64,000 bases of DNA, from assembly GCA_040954595.2 (NCBI GenBank), contig CM082597.2:6820001-6884000 (forward strand). Reading direction: 5' to 3'. The position numbers and the translations under genes were made by a program. Positions 42,860 through 55,639 of the stretch are shown here, in pieces. Within the stretch, counting starts at the first letter, position 1, and each line of letters opens with the position of its first letter. Source of the DNA: Balanoglossus misakiensis. Its lineage: Eukaryota > Hemichordata. The notes under the pieces were generated by a model. That model saw nothing but the letters and a program-made list of their open reading frames with translations. It had not been told where the DNA came from and searched no databases.

Positions 42860-44120
42860 CTAAAAAACAAACAAGTGTCACATTAAAAACGTCTTGACAA
42901 GTTAAAGCCCCAAGAGCTGCCACTTTTTGCATTATTTTCATGATTTTACTTTCCAAGTTAGATTGGTCGATCTAAATAAATAAGCTTACCGATATGCATA
43001 TACATGAACATCTGATCAACGACAGGTTTTAAGCTACCTAAGTGAGTGATGAAAATCTCATATGGTCGATGTCAGAAGATGGTAAGAAATATACTAGCCA
43101 ACTGTGACGTGAATTTAGTATCACCAAAATGAGTATTTGGGAGCCAGAGTGTTGTGCAGAAAAGAGCTCACACGTACACATTTGAATATGGTGTAACTAG
43201 ATTGTAATTCACCAAAAACAACGAAATACAGAAATTATGCACATAAAATGCCTCTGTAGGAACTATCTATAATAATGCGGGTGATGAAAAGTTTTGCACA
43301 CAAAAACTCACGACAAGAGCAATGTCCAGAGTCCCCGAGCGAAGAACGACGAAGCAAGGCCCGGCAACCGACGAAACGGCGATTTCCTGGACCTGGAACG
43401 GAGCTGCTGGCTTCACGACTGTTCGGAGACGGTCGACGGTGAGTGGACAATGCAGACGTAAACGCAGGTAGGTGACCGATGTCTCGCAACCGATGACTGG
43501 TAGGCTGGAAGGCACAACAGACGAACGCACGCCCAACCAACACGGACACGGACGGTGACTCTGTACCCTGAAGCAACACGCGGTGACCAGAGGAACGGTG
43601 GAAGTAGAGTGGAGCCCCTAGGACCTGAAGCATCGACCTTTTACATATGACCAGTTTTGCATCACAACCGTTTCAAACGCGGTCTCAGAAGCTGATTGGC
43701 GTACTCGATGCCACATAACAGATGCAACACTTGCAACATGTTAATAACCCGCTCAGTTACCTACTCTAACTTGTAAACACCATGTGCTTGTGTCTACTAC
43801 ACGTTACTTCACAGAACTGCCGTTCACAAAACAGAATTCAAAAGCAAAAAGTCGTCACTGTACAGACCGGTGACCATGTAAATCATATCGTGACAGTCGA
43901 CACAATTTCAAGATAGAGAGCTTGGCATAACATGAATTTGAATCTTTAATCATTCAGAATTGCATGAAACAGATGCAATTATCAGGGAATTTGAGCGAAC
44001 ATCGTTGAAACTTGCAACACGCATTTCCAGAAAGTTCGGCATTTGAAAGTTGGATCAGTTCAGTTTTCGACCAAGATGCCATTTTTGGCCTGATAACATT
44101 TGGACGAGCAACATCAAGAG

Positions 44121-44260
44121 TTAAAGGGACAAAGTCTCTCTCTCTCGCTGCCCTTTTGCCATTAATTATGTTTGATACAAGACACCGTTTATGTTATTCT
44201 ACATGTGCATATATATTGAATCAACGTTCAACCACACACAACGAAACTTTGTCCCTTTAA
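44121..44260. mobile_element. TTAA foldback MITE, family P, internal-deletion copy (140 bp)
   Basis: Both TTAA ends retained (TTAAAGGGACAAAGTCTC and GAAACTTTGTCCCTTTAA) but most of the right half is deleted. Confidence 0.88.
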
Positions 44261-44304
44261 TTTAAACTTAAAAGCTTCGACGGGCAATAATTCTATGTAA
44301 AATT

Positions 44305-44616
44305 TTACATTGGAAACTTCTTGGTAGTTTCATATGGAAGACTCCAGATTTTCCTGTCATGTCTCGCTTCGAATGGTAGAACACGTTCTCGGTTGATGTC
44401 GAGTGATGGTGACGATGGTGAAGCATGGACGGGAACGCGTGTGGAGTGTATATTTAAAACGCCGATGACTTTATTTAGAAAGGTCAGCCGTGGACATACA
44501 GGACAAGCCTGCAGTCCCGGCTGGACCAGCGGAACGACCGCACTCCTAGAATTGTCGAACTGAACTAACCAACTCACTAAAATACAGATCATTTTAAAAC
44601 ACATCAAACTGCCCAC
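44305..44616 (-). CDS. Possible short secreted peptide or shadow ORF (103 codons)
   Basis: Reads MGSLMCFKMICILVSWLVQF, a signal-like start, then QACPVCPRLTFLNKVIG and a basic stretch. It sits in mosaic lectin intron 1 on the host strand. No family recognised; coding status unproven. Confidence 0.2.
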   Translation of the reverse strand: MGSLMCFKMICILVSWLVQFDNSRSAVVPLVQPGLQACPVCPRLTFLNKVIGVLNIHSTRVPVHASPSSPSLDINRERVLPFEARHDRKIWSLPYETTKKFPM

Positions 44617-45231
44617 GTGGGGTCTTTACAAAACAATATTGTTCTTCGCCTAAGCTGTGAACGCCGGTAGTCAAATGTAAGTTCAGCCAGCCACCATGCA
44701 GTACGTAAAATTCTTCACGTGAGTGTGAATTGGTGATTTTGGATGGAATTTCTGGCGTTCTCACAACCCCTATCCAACTCTAAATTGATGTCATGACATT
44801 CCCATGAAAAGCTATTGTTTGGATGACGTTTTTAATCAAGTGTTTATAGCCATTCTGCCATGTAAATACGGAAACGCAGTAGAATGCTTTAATTATATAA
44901 ATATAAATGATCTATTTTATTACTAATGCCAATATTCGGACACAATTTGATTTACTTTGTGATAATTTGATCTTGAAAATAGTCTGAACATATTTTTCAT
45001 TTCTCTGTTATACTTGTTTATTTTCTTTTTAAAAAATTACACTGATAATATTTTTGTTGAAAACAAGTAATTTGCAAAACAAATACCAAGGTAGTTTCAT
45101 AGCACGATACGATTTTTCTGGATATCTTATAATCACAGACTAATAGTGCATACAAATCTGAGTTGCATGCTTGTCTTGGTAAAATTGACCACGTCAGTCC
45201 TGAATGGAGCGTTGCTTATTTCTTACATTAC

Positions 45232-45339
45232 CTGTTTGGATTGATAACGTGACGCGTGTCCTGCTTCGGCTGTTGAGATGACTGGTTGTCGAAGCACGAC
45301 CAAGACTGCGATGAAAGCAGATGATATCAGACGACTCAT
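45232..45339 (-). CDS. Mosaic lectin exon 1: signal peptide
   Basis: ATG at 45337-45339 opens MSRLISSAFIAVLVVLRQPV then ISTAEAGHASRYQSKQ, a classical signal peptide with a cleavage-like A-E-A. Donor AACAG|gtaatg in phase 0 fits the EGF-like exon. Confidence 0.7.
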
Positions 45340-45640
45340 GTTTCCAAAGACTGTCAGTATCCCCTTTCGCTGAACGGTGATGGTGTTTACGAGTACACCT
45401 CTCGCACGGGCGCTCCTATGAATGTGATAGCAGATCAACTTGCTTTTAAATGATAGGGTTGGTCCTGCTGGGCTTTTCGCTTATAGTAATCGTTAATGAT
45501 ACGTACACCACACAAACCCTTGGTATGCCCCCACGTGCTTAAGCTTCTTAACGATACCTTACAAGATTAATAAGGATTTCTGAAACTCTAAAGCGTCCTA
45601 AGGACTCAACTTTTTTTATTGAATATTTGGATGTATTCTA

Positions 45641-45914
45641 ATTCTTCGATATCAAATGACGTCAGACGCGCTCAGGCGGCAGTTACGTTGGCATTCAAAT
45701 TTTCAGAAACGTGGTGCAGACAAAGACTTTGCAGACGAAACTCCATGAGGCTGATGAGGCACCATGTCTGATACATGTTACGTGTTTGGCGGTTCTAAAG
45801 TAAAAACATAATTGGAAAAACTTTTACTGGATGCCGAGATATTGTTTGCCCGTCATCTGGAAATGACGACGCCGTGGGTCACATGGCCAGATCACGTGAT
45901 TGATAGTAAAGAAT
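45641..45914. mobile_element. MITE family R1, complete copy
   Basis: Inverted ends ATTCTTCGATATCAAATGAC and GTGATTGATAGTAAAGAAT. Lies just upstream of the mosaic lectin start. Confidence 0.85.
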
Positions 45915-46395
45915 TTTCAATATAGTCCCCTGACTTTTGATAACCATAGTGACGTCATTTCGTCCGACTTAATCCGTAAGAGTAATTGTAGATTTCACAT
46001 AAAATCGACAAAAGCCTCACCGCAGATCTAAATGGATTAAGTCCCCAGCTTTAAAAGTAGAAGTTAGACATATGCAGGAAATTTCATTTAACATTTAACG
46101 CAATTGGAAGAACAAGTTGCATGTTGGGATACACTGCACGAATTAATATTGCAATAAAGTAACACTCACCGTAATCCGACGTTTCGGCAAATCCCTTGAT
46201 GAAATGCGATACTTTACAAGTATTTATTTATAATAGCGTGTTATACATGTTAATTTGCAGTCCACTGCGCGTTAAATTTCTACTGGAATGAAATTGATAT
46301 TATCTAAATACCCAACTAAGCTCGCATTTTAAATCAAGGACAAACACATGCTCGGGATAGTACATGTACTTGTCATCAGCAATAGCATGGATAAC

Positions 46396-46608
46396 TAGTC
46401 TAGTATCTCGCCGTATTTTGTCCGCTTTGCATCCAAAACTAACGTCTAGCCTCACGCATGCCACTGGCCCAATAACACCCCTTACCCCTGGCTGGGAATT
46501 GCGTCCCTCTGAAGTCAATCAGAGACTTTGTTTTTCCTATGATTGGAACAAGGATATGCATTTGTGTAATTAAGCAAAGCGGACGAAATACGGCAAGATA
46601 CTAGACTA
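46396..46608. mobile_element. TAGTCTAG-ended MITE, 213 bp, 9-bp TSD
   Basis: Ends TAGTCTAGTATCTCGCCGTA and TACGGCAAGATACTAGACTA are perfect inverted repeats. Flanks ATGGATAAC and ATGGCTAAC differ by one base. A shorter relative of 10707-11102. Confidence 0.88.
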
Positions 46609-47574
46609 ATGGCTAACATGCAATGCTACAATATACTGTGAGAAAATATTGCTGGGAATTTATGTATGCAGCGAAGTCTTTTACACACACCGTAACCAGA
46701 TACTTTAGCAAAGCGTTTATGAAAATATGGCGCTCGAATTTATCGGAAATCAGTATTACATGTTAATGAGCAGTCTTCCGCGCTTCTTACAGGCATAAAA
46801 TAGAAAATTCATGTTGTTTAAATATCGATTCCAAGTGATATGATCTGTAGGGAAGTCGGAGGAGTATGAGAGGGACCTGAAAATGGAGAGTATCTGACAA
46901 AACGCGAGTATCTGACAAAAATGACCAATTACTGTACTTCCAGTGTCCTGGAAGTTGTTGGTTGACTGCAGTCACAGACACCCACACAGAAAGAATGGTT
47001 ACAAGAAAAGGCTCAATTTATTCATCACGTAGTGTAAAAGAATTATGTCAATATTTGAAAAAAAATGTTAAGCTGTGACATGAAATACTAGTGTATGGTA
47101 GACAAATAATGATTCATGTATCAGCAGTGTCTCTCTGACAACAAAACAGATTTATATCTAAACTGTGCTACAAACTTGTGACTGGTAGACAAATTCGTTG
47201 TGAAAAGTCGTAGCTAACACTGGATTTTCTTCAAGAGGTAAATCCTTATAATGTACATGTTTTCCGAAATACCATACCCTGAAACGATCGATAATCATAT
47301 TGTTTTTTATGGCGTTTCAATCTACTTGTTAATGGCTCCACTGGAGCCGAACTGTTTTAAACTTTCCATCACCGTTGTTGCAGCATGCTAACATCAGATA
47401 GCACTGTACAATTTTTTTCACATCAACAACCGATCAGCATAACTAGTTCAAACAATGGGAACATGGCATCATTGGTTACAACATTGTATTTTGATCAGGA
47501 ATTGTATCGAATGCCGAACTGTTGATATTGATGTAAATGTCATTGACAATGATGGTTTTAATGGCTCTTTCTAA
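46609..47574. other. Intergenic, nothing recognised
   Basis: Between the mosaic lectin 5' end and the ERG 3' end. No coding frame of interest. Confidence 0.5.
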
Positions 47575-47914
47575 GGCCAAAAAAAAATATGTGCTGTTCC
47601 GATTACCTGACCTACCCTAATTTTAACCCGCCAACTCTAGACTTTTTAGAGCTTCGTAAACCCGGAAGTAACATAACGATGTGAAATATACGAAATAGAT
47701 GAAAATCGCATGAATCACGCGAGAACTATGACGAAATCGTGCACATCACGCAATACTATGACGTCATTCTTCTACATTACTGGTTCTTCTGATGTTAAAT
47801 GCGCATTAAGAAATAATTCCCTACCTACCTACCTACCTACCTACCTACCTATCTACCTACCATCCTATTTTCGAAAACAATGTAATCGGAACAGCACATA
47901 TTATTTTTTTGGCC
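47575..47914. mobile_element. GGCC-ended MITE (Harbinger-like), 340 bp
   Basis: TAA at both flanks (47572-47574 and 47915-47917). Inverted ends include TATGTGCTGTTCCGATTAC and GTAATCGGAACAGCACATA. A (CTAC)n run (about 47821-47860) is inside. A relative is at 61577-61844. Confidence 0.88.
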
Positions 47915-48667
47915 TAAGGATAAACAAATCGTGTCTTTTAGAGCTTGCTTGTCTGACACGCATGTTCCAGCTTTCGGATCGACGGCAACTGCGTCTATTG
48001 CAGTTTCTAGCTCACCAAAATTGAAACTACCCTCGGCTGCCGCCATCTTGGATCACAATGACTTCTGGGAAGTTACGCGCATGCGTGTGAGACAAGCCAG
48101 ACGCTTTAAATACATCCTTTGGTGATAATGGTTGAACATGTGGAATTGACTTTCTATTCTTTTGTCGGCATTAAAAAAACAGTATTACCTAATCTACAGA
48201 AAACGCAACATATCAAATGTCTGATAAATATTACATGTGAAATGCACAAATATTTACATTATAAACAATAATTCCTAGCAATATCCATTCAATGGATAGA
48301 AGCTAATTCTCGCCAATTTTCATAATTTTTGTCCAGTGTGTCAAGTACTATATCGTTTTTTCCCTCCGTGAACTTGTGAACACAGATTTATTCAACAGGT
48401 TCCAAGAGTTCACGACATGAGCACCAGTTTATAACATTCACGACTTCTTCAAAGTGCGGCATTTTTCCAAAAAAAAAAACCTAAACTGTAGTATTACCTT
48501 TTTAAGTTGTCAAAAAAAGCTGTGATTTCTATATACAATCTATGCTGGCATTCTCAATACTGAACAATTCAAAATGCCTTAGGACCAGAACAGAAAAAAA
48601 TGTAGTTGACATACTGAACAAAAATTGCGGAAAGTGTCCTTAAGTTCCTTTATGGAACTTTCTCTAG

Positions 48668-49263
48668 TTATGCAGTTGATTCTCGTTCCATATCCAAACT
48701 GTGAGGACCAATACTGCTTTGCGATGCAGAAAAATGAACCATTTGTGCTGATGACGTTGACGACGGACTTGGCGTATCCAAGATTCCATTCAGTGACGTC
48801 ACTTGGACCCCAGGCATCTCACTGGCGTTGACATTTGACTCACTCTTCGTTCTTTGTGGCACGTTAGATATTTGACCGCCTTGGTTTTGAAGAATGTCCA
48901 AAATCATTCGGGTTGTTCTTGTGAAATTGAGTTCGAAGTTTTCAAGACTTCTCTCTAAACCGTTGATCCGCGCTATGACGTCATGTTGCGTCTTTGCGTG
49001 GCCTGACGCATGGCAACCAACAGAGTCAGTATCTGCCCCAAGGGATTCTGGGACAGTAGTTTTGGCGGGAGATTTCTTTGAGTAATCCGGTTTGAAATTT
49101 GGCTGCATTTTGACATCAGTGCGAATCTCTCGCATTCGACGATTCATTTCGGGGGTTGGGCATAAGGTTTTATTTCGTGTTGTTTCCAAAGATTTGCTTC
49201 TGTCTTTACTTCCTATATTTGGCCCGTTGGGAGGACCTCGGGTACCTCCTCCAGGTTCTTTAC
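48668..49263 (-). CDS. ERG exon: C-terminal tail, coiled coil, stop
   Basis: Acceptor ctgtccacag, phase 1; stop at 48668-48670. It begins KEPGGGTRGPPNGPN and contains HDVIARINGLERSLENFELN then FTRTTRMILDILQNQ, a heptad-like segment equivalent to the ERG tetramerising coiled coil. A Ser-rich end (SPSSTSSAQ) follows. Confidence 0.85.
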
Positions 49264-49683
49264 CTGTGGACAGACAGTATCATAATATTGTCATTCCAAT
49301 TCTGTTTAAGGAGGTACGAGCAGAACATAAACCGGAAACTGCGCGCACCCGTCTTTTTCCGATTGATAATCGCTAGAAAACAAACTTCTACTATTGTCAT
49401 TTTTACGAAATTTCACACAAAGTTCAGTCCAGTAAATATAAATTCATTCGTCAAATAAAATATAGGGGTCACCGCGCTCTATTTTGAGATAAATTGCGTT
49501 AACAAGTTTGCCCATAGACAAACAATTGGTGAAAAATGCTGAGTCAGCAGTTTTCTTCTATTATCGACAAAATTCATGGCTCTGTATTTCAAAAACAAGC
49601 GCGTTGACCCCTATATTTTATCACGGATTTTCATTATACATACAAAGGAGAATCCAAAAATCAACAATTAAAAAATGACATCC

Positions 49684-49770
49684 TTAAAGGGACAAAGTCT
49701 CTCTCTCTCGCGCTGCCCTTTTTCCATTAATTATGTTTGATACGAGACACCGTTTATGTTATTCTACATA
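49684..49770. mobile_element. TTAA foldback MITE, family P, left fragment
   Basis: TTAAAGGGACAAAGTCTCTC to GTTATTCTACATACA; the rest is absent. Lies in the ERG intron before the last exon. Confidence 0.8.
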
Positions 49771-49814
49771 CAATACTTGTTTTTTTCACAAAGCACAGAG
49801 CGTACAATACTGAC

Positions 49815-49898
49815 CTCTATCATCGGATGAGTTACTGGTATTCACCACGGATAATTCAATCTCATCGTCACTAACAGTAGCGACATTCTGATAATTAT
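49815..49898 (-). CDS. ERG exon: C-terminal linker
   Basis: Acceptor ttctttgtag, donor AGAG|gtcagt, phases 1-1. It encodes NYQNVATVSDDEIELSVVNT then SNSSDDR. Small and acidic; supported by splice sites and phase. Confidence 0.7.
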
Positions 49899-50594
49899 CT
49901 ACAAAGAAATATATATCACATGTCTTGATAAGGTAAATTAAATGCAAGTAATTATTCATCTCATTTCAAACAACAAAAACAATCATAAAATGTAGACAAA
50001 GACAAGATATATTTGAATACCCCCTAAGCTACTCCAGAAAATAGTTGTCTGGCAAGTTTGTCCTTACAATGCAAAGTGGCATGTCAAACAATGTGCTATG
50101 GTTTCATACACACATCGAATCTTAGACAATTACTATCCTATATCAGCTGAGCCATTGTACCCATCATACCATAAGACTTATGTTCCGAATATTTTTAAAA
50201 CCCCATTAGCTTTAATTACCATTGGCAATATTTTCAGTATTTTTGTTTTGACGTTTCCTTTTCGATTCCCTAAAGTGTGATGAAATGCCCAATAGTTAGC
50301 TACATGTGTATAGATATCACTGTTATTGTTAAAAGTTGATTTCAAATCCGAACTAGAATTAATTTGTCAAAATAATCATGTAGTTAAACTGATACATAAT
50401 GTGCGGACAAAGGGCATAGTTGTTATGTCGGCTTGCCAAACTTAGCCAGTAGAACAAGTAATTTATTTTGTACACAGAAAAAAATTCTGAAAAAATAGCC
50501 AACAGTTACAGCCAAGTTCCTTTCATCTCCCCCGTGGAAGCAATACAGATTTATTCAAAGTCATTCAGACGTTTCATGAAAGTTATAACCTCAC
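49899..50594. other. ERG intron, nothing recognised
   Basis: AT-rich; no exon or repeat seen. Confidence 0.5.
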
Positions 50595-50649
50595 CTTGAG
50601 ACGCTCTTCTGTATTGATAATTCCCGGAATTATTCATATCCACCGCTTC
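50595..50649 (-). CDS. ERG exon: C-terminal linker
   Basis: Acceptor tttgacttccag, donor CAAG|gtgagg. It encodes EAVDMNNSGNYQYRRASQ. The phase (0 to 1) joins the preceding channel exon to the next one exactly. Confidence 0.65.
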
Positions 50650-53600
50650 CTGGAAGTCAAATATAATTGAAACGGAAATTATACTCTCTGTCCATTTCTG
50701 AACACATATTCACATGAAATATGTCACCAAACTATTGTGCAAGTTCTTGTGCAAAGGATATAATTGATGCGATTGAGAATTTTTTTTTTATAAAGCTCAA
50801 AATGACTTAGATGATCACGTGATGAAAATATAGATCATGCATGGAAATGACTGTCACGTTTCAGACACGTGCAGAAAACGAGAACAAGTTAAACTATTGT
50901 TTTTTTATAATTTACATACACATTCTCATTGTTGAAATGCCACATGCTCACTTCGCAAACAAACAATCTATCGGGAAGAAAACCTACTTCCCCAAATTTT
51001 AATTTTATGATTGTGGATTAATATACCACTGTTATTTTTTTAAAAGAGAGAAAAAAAGAAAAGAGAGCCACTGTCATATATATCGAGTCATATAAGGAAT
51101 ACACTTCAGACGCAGACTTCTGGTTGTATGAACATCAGTGCGATTTATAGAGTACCGCGGTACACCACGTGACAATGCATTGGATATCCATGGGAGAGTT
51201 AATAAGTTGTACAGTGCTAGACCCAGATAAATACTCACGAACCAGAAGCAATATGGCGAATGTGTGAAGCATGCATTTTTATAAAATTGCCAGCTACGCC
51301 TGTCAAAATGTAATCAGTTCTTTATTTTAAAAGAAACTAGCTGGTACATGGCCACAAATGTGATAGTTTAACCTGACCGGCTCTTCCAGTATAAACTGTT
51401 AACCATGGTATCAACACACACATTAAAGTCACCGACTAATTAATTGATTACTGTAAACTAACGTGGGATATGGTCATCCAGCTAGACACCTGGTCAGCTG
51501 ATTGTCCTAATCGGTAACTCAGTCATATAATGCATTCATATTCCTACAGCGAGTTTGTCAGGTATATTGAAAGACCTTGCACAACATTCATTCCCGTTGT
51601 GCGTTTGATTTCTGAGACTCCATAATAAGGTTCATTTTTGTTTGTCAACAAAACTTTATGAACACCCAACAATATATCAATTTGTCGAATAACAAAATTA
51701 AATTAATAAAATACAGAAATGACACACCAGGAAATTAATTATCAGCAGGTATCAGCTTCACGGGTGAACTTGTAGAAATCCCGCTTTTCAGTTGTTTAAA
51801 GGCCCTGCTCAACAGTGGGTCAAATATTTTGTTTTCAATAAACATTTACGTGCTAAAACAAAGGCTTTCTTTTTTGCCTTCATTGTATTGCCCCTGGATC
51901 GAGGAAAAGGCATTGAAGTTATATAATAAAGCAATGCAATGCTATCTGAAAGTAACCATATCTAGACAATCATGATTATGAATATGTTGTTTTTGATTTG
52001 TCGATTTACTCACTGTCCTATTCTGCCATGTCACGTGACACTTCTCATCGCCTGCCGCAGTTCTTTCAAAGATAGATGGCTGGCGTTGTAAGAAAACACG
52101 AAAAATGACATATGTATTTAGGCTTTGAGTTGTAGGACAAACTTGCCGCACGCCGTACGGCACATCGAACTCTTTTCTAAACATCATGGGGAGGAAAACT
52201 GCAACATAACTTGAAAAAAGATCACTAGGAAATGGTTTGCTATAAGATGGGCAAGAAAAATTATCAGATATTTTTGTTTTAGTTATTTCATTATGTCATG
52301 TTTCATCAGTTCTTTTGAAGAGAACGACAAGACAAAAATGATTTTTCCTGAATTGTTGAACTAAAGACAAGATAAACCATAATATCCGTTCTTTTAGATC
52401 AGTTGTCACATATTGGGCAGAAGTCTATGTGTAAGATCAGACAATGTCTACATATAGGCTTATGCCATCACCAATGAAGTTGTGTTTTTTTCAAGAGTTT
52501 GTTCGATGCCACGCCATTCTAGAGTAATTGCATTTTACACAATTCGTTTAAAAGTTAACGTTAGCTGGCTCATAATCGATCAGTTTGAAATACATGTACG
52601 TTTGGTCATGTGGTAAATGACAGTAAATGTATGCTCAGTGAAAGACAGTATGCTTGTGGTGATGCAAGATGAACACAACAGCTTGACTCATAGGCAATAC
52701 ATACAAAGCGGTCAATATGGCACCCTCAACGACAAAGCCGAGCGCAGTAAACCTGGCAACCTGACCATGCTACTTTTCAAGGGCAATAACTGTAATCTTT
52801 GGTTAAATATTCAGTATTTTTTGATAAATCTACTTCAGTGCCTTGTTCGAATTCAATAATTATAATAATAACTCCCAGTACATGTAATTAGATTATCAAC
52901 GCAGCCAATATGAGTATAAAGAACTTTTATCGTGGAAAATTTAGTCCGGACAAAATCCATTGTTGGCAACATGCTTATTAGAAACCGTGTCCACAATAAC
53001 AATGGTCGCTACACGTTTCCCGGCTATGTCGACGAGTAGAGTATACTGAGCAATCGAAAGTTACAGTCCAGATTTACTGATCACGTGAGAAGCAGTGACC
53101 AACGGAAGTTTAATATGTGCACACTTCATGCTTTGGTTAGTATAGGAAATACTGTCTAGACATGTAACATAATTATATTAATGTATGATCGATCATCACT
53201 GAATGAAATCAATTAATGACCTTGCAGGCGGTAGAGTCTGCTGTGATATCTGGCATAATGTCAGAATATGTATCTCAAATGGTGTTGGACTGCAACACAA
53301 AACATCCCTGGTAAAACCACGAGCTACAGAACTGCAGCGATACATTCACAGATTCTGCCTGATCTGTCCACAGACAGTGCTACCTCTAGGGCAAATCTAT
53401 AGATCCAGTCTGATGTGCCCCAGGGCAGCTAGAGGTCAGTACCGCCCTGAGGATAGATCTATAGCTCAGTCACATTTCAAATATTGTGTCTGATCTGCCC
53501 ACGGGGCTTCTATATGACAGTGCTGCCGGGAGGAGAGTTACATAGGTTTCAATAACCCAGCAAAGTTAAGACGGCGTCTGCAGCTGATTTTAATTAATTG

Positions 53601-53816
53601 AGGCGGAACATATTTAGTGCAACTACAGACAGGCTTAGATTTCTTCTAACCAACTATGAGCGTGTTTCAGAGATCAGAACATTATACAAACCCATTAACA
53701 CGAAATAATGGCAGATTGGTCCATCAAGAACTCAAAAAGCACAATAGTCACTCTGACCATACGCATACGATATAACGGTAGACCCCCTCAGACGACCCGG
53801 AGAAAACGTTACTTAC
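50650..53816. other. ERG intron, 3.2 kb
   Basis: No channel exon is needed here by phase. A GGGGCA/GGGCAG-rich repetition occurs at 53350-53510 (CTGATCTGTCCACAGACAGT and similar units); otherwise nothing recognised. Confidence 0.5.
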
Positions 53817-54010
53817 GTCCCGTAGATCATACGACAGTTGAAGATTTTCTTCAAAATCTGCACTGAATTCTTGATATATCGAGAAGATGATATTCAAATC
53901 GTCACGTGATATCATATGTAAATCACAGTACGTCAGAGCTTTGACGTCAGCTTTCGATCGGCCAGGGGTGACAAATCGGCAAATGTTTTCTCCGAAAATA
54001 TCATTGTTTC
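53817..54010 (-). CDS. ERG exon: second half of cNBHD
   Basis: Acceptor tctttgaag, donor GAC|gtaagt. It encodes NNDIFGENICRFVTPGRSKA then DVKALTYCDLHMISRDDL and LQLSYDLRD. DVKALTYCDLH is diagnostic of EAG-family channels. SYDL occupies the intrinsic-ligand position. Confidence 0.92.
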
Positions 54011-54605
54011 CTTCAAAGAGAAATGATAGAATGGAATAAGTAATAACCAAACTAATATTGTTTGCGTCAAGGAACACCGTTGTTATAAAATATTTATCGA
54101 CACATGACTATCATGTACTGTTCGTCATTATTTGTAGATATATGTAGACGTAAGTATATGGCAATGGTTGATGCTGGTTAGTCCCATTATCGTCAACCTA
54201 ACTTTGAATTGATTTCAATGAAAATGTACAAAATATGCGGATAGGATACGCAGGAGGGTAACTTTGAAAGTATAATACATGCTTTATGTTTTATTGCCGG
54301 TCACATGATTAAGCAAATCATGGAGAAGCTATGTTCCCTCATAGAACCGACGACAATTGTAAGACTGAACGTTTTTTCCTTCAGGAGTAATGGACATTTT
54401 TCCATCATCAGTTTGAGGACAGATTTTAAAATACTAGTAGTATCATGAATTTTAAACCAGTTTATACACAATTGGCCGGGCGCCATTTACCACACATTTT
54501 GAATTCCATGTCATATACGACAGTCTGTTGTATATATAATCATTTTATTCATCAGGTTATGATGTAAATCCCAGCTTGGTAGAAAACCTAAAATCTTCAA
54601 ATTAC

Positions 54606-54858
54606 CTAAGATCACAGTGTCGCCATCTGCATCCAAGACTTCTATTGATCCACGAGCAATGAAGTAAAGAGAGTTCAAAGCATCCCCGCGATGAACGATG
54701 ATATCACTTGGAGCCGTATGAGTGGTCTTGAACTTTGTGGACATCAATCGACGACAGCCCTCTGACGCATCTTTGAACACTTCGCAGCTGTCGAGTAACT
54801 TCCTGTTCAGGTGGACGCAGACATCAGCTTGCAAGTAGTCAGGGAATTCTAGCATCAC
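54606..54858 (-). CDS. ERG exon: C-linker end and first half of cNBHD
   Basis: Acceptor ctcctag, donor TTAG|gtaatt. It encodes VMLEFPDYLQADVCVHLNRK then GCRRLMSTKFKTTHTAPSD and LYFIARGSIEVLD. Fits the KCNH C-linker/cNBHD fold. Confidence 0.92.
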
Positions 54859-55240
54859 CTAGGAGTAGAATTTAATGAATATATTATGAAGGGCGTTACC
54901 AGAATTTTGACAAATGCAGAGAAATACAGTCTGGATCCAACGTGGTAGCATCGAAACGAGAACAGCAAAAACCTAATGAACTTTATTGTTGGCCAGTCAC
55001 ACAAGAGCGGGTGAAAACTAACGATCTACCGCATTTTCCGTCAATGACCACTTAGATTCGGTGAGACTGCCATGAGTACAGGCATAAAGGATGTTTCAGC
55101 ATTCTTTTTGTGAAATTTTAACGTAAAACCTTATTCCTGAAGTATTTCAATGTATTTTCTCCACCCCTGAGACTTATTAAGGGATACATGTAGCAGTGAT
55201 ATGAGATGGTCATCAAATTCTAAAATGAAGAACTTGTTGA

Positions 55241-55436
55241 AAGTGCACGGTCGCCTATCCAAATTTAGCAACAGTTATCACGCAAAGTTTATATCTAGCC
55301 AATCATGTTTTTCTTGGGATGGCCACGCGAAAAAAACTGCGCTACCGTGACCAATTCAAACGGTCATTCGAAGACATACATGCCCTTTGTACCAAATACG
55401 TCCATATGCAAATAAAGGGTGATTGTATACTTTTTA
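55241..55436. mobile_element. TTAA MITE family T, diverged copy
   Basis: Follows 20508-20701 (CACGGTCGCCTATCC, CACGCGAAAAAAACTG, GGTGATTGTATAC) with eroded ends. ERG intron. Confidence 0.65.
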
Positions 55437-55639
55437 ATTTATTTATTTATCGTTGGGTAGGGGCCCATTTGGTTCAACGCAGTTTCTGCTTAGCAAGAAG
55501 AATATAAGCTGATAGTGGGATGAGCGGTTATAAATAAACATATACGATCATGGGAAGATTATTCCGATAATAATCGTCGCTCGCCCTCTGCAAGATATTA
55601 ACCAACACATTTTAATAAAATTGTAAACACACGGCATAC

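Larger units (their letters stand above)
15302..45339 (-). other. Gene model: secreted mosaic lectin SP-EGF-kringle-WSC-CTLD x3 (13 exons, 686 aa)
   Basis: Exons, 5' to 3': 45232-45339, 42706-42859, 26630-26902, 25521-25829, 25040-25206, 24268-24451, 23599-23688, 22716-22873, 21375-21537, 20821-20895, 17170-17251, 16788-16885, 15302-15501. Every junction is phase-compatible and the total is 2061 nt, an open frame of 686 codons plus stop. Each CTLD is split into three exons. There is no transmembrane segment, so the product should be secreted and act outside the cell, plausibly in glycan or pathogen recognition (inference). The link across the 15.8-kb intron between the EGF-like and kringle exons rests on phase and strand alone. 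The two 5' exons could belong to another gene, giving a kringle-WSC-CTLD protein with an unseen first exon. Confidence 0.65.

Noticed and set aside
43235-43633. 132-codon Arg/Ser-rich minus-strand frame in lectin intron 1
   Set aside because: No domain, no signal, no supporting splice sites; composition looks like a chance frame.
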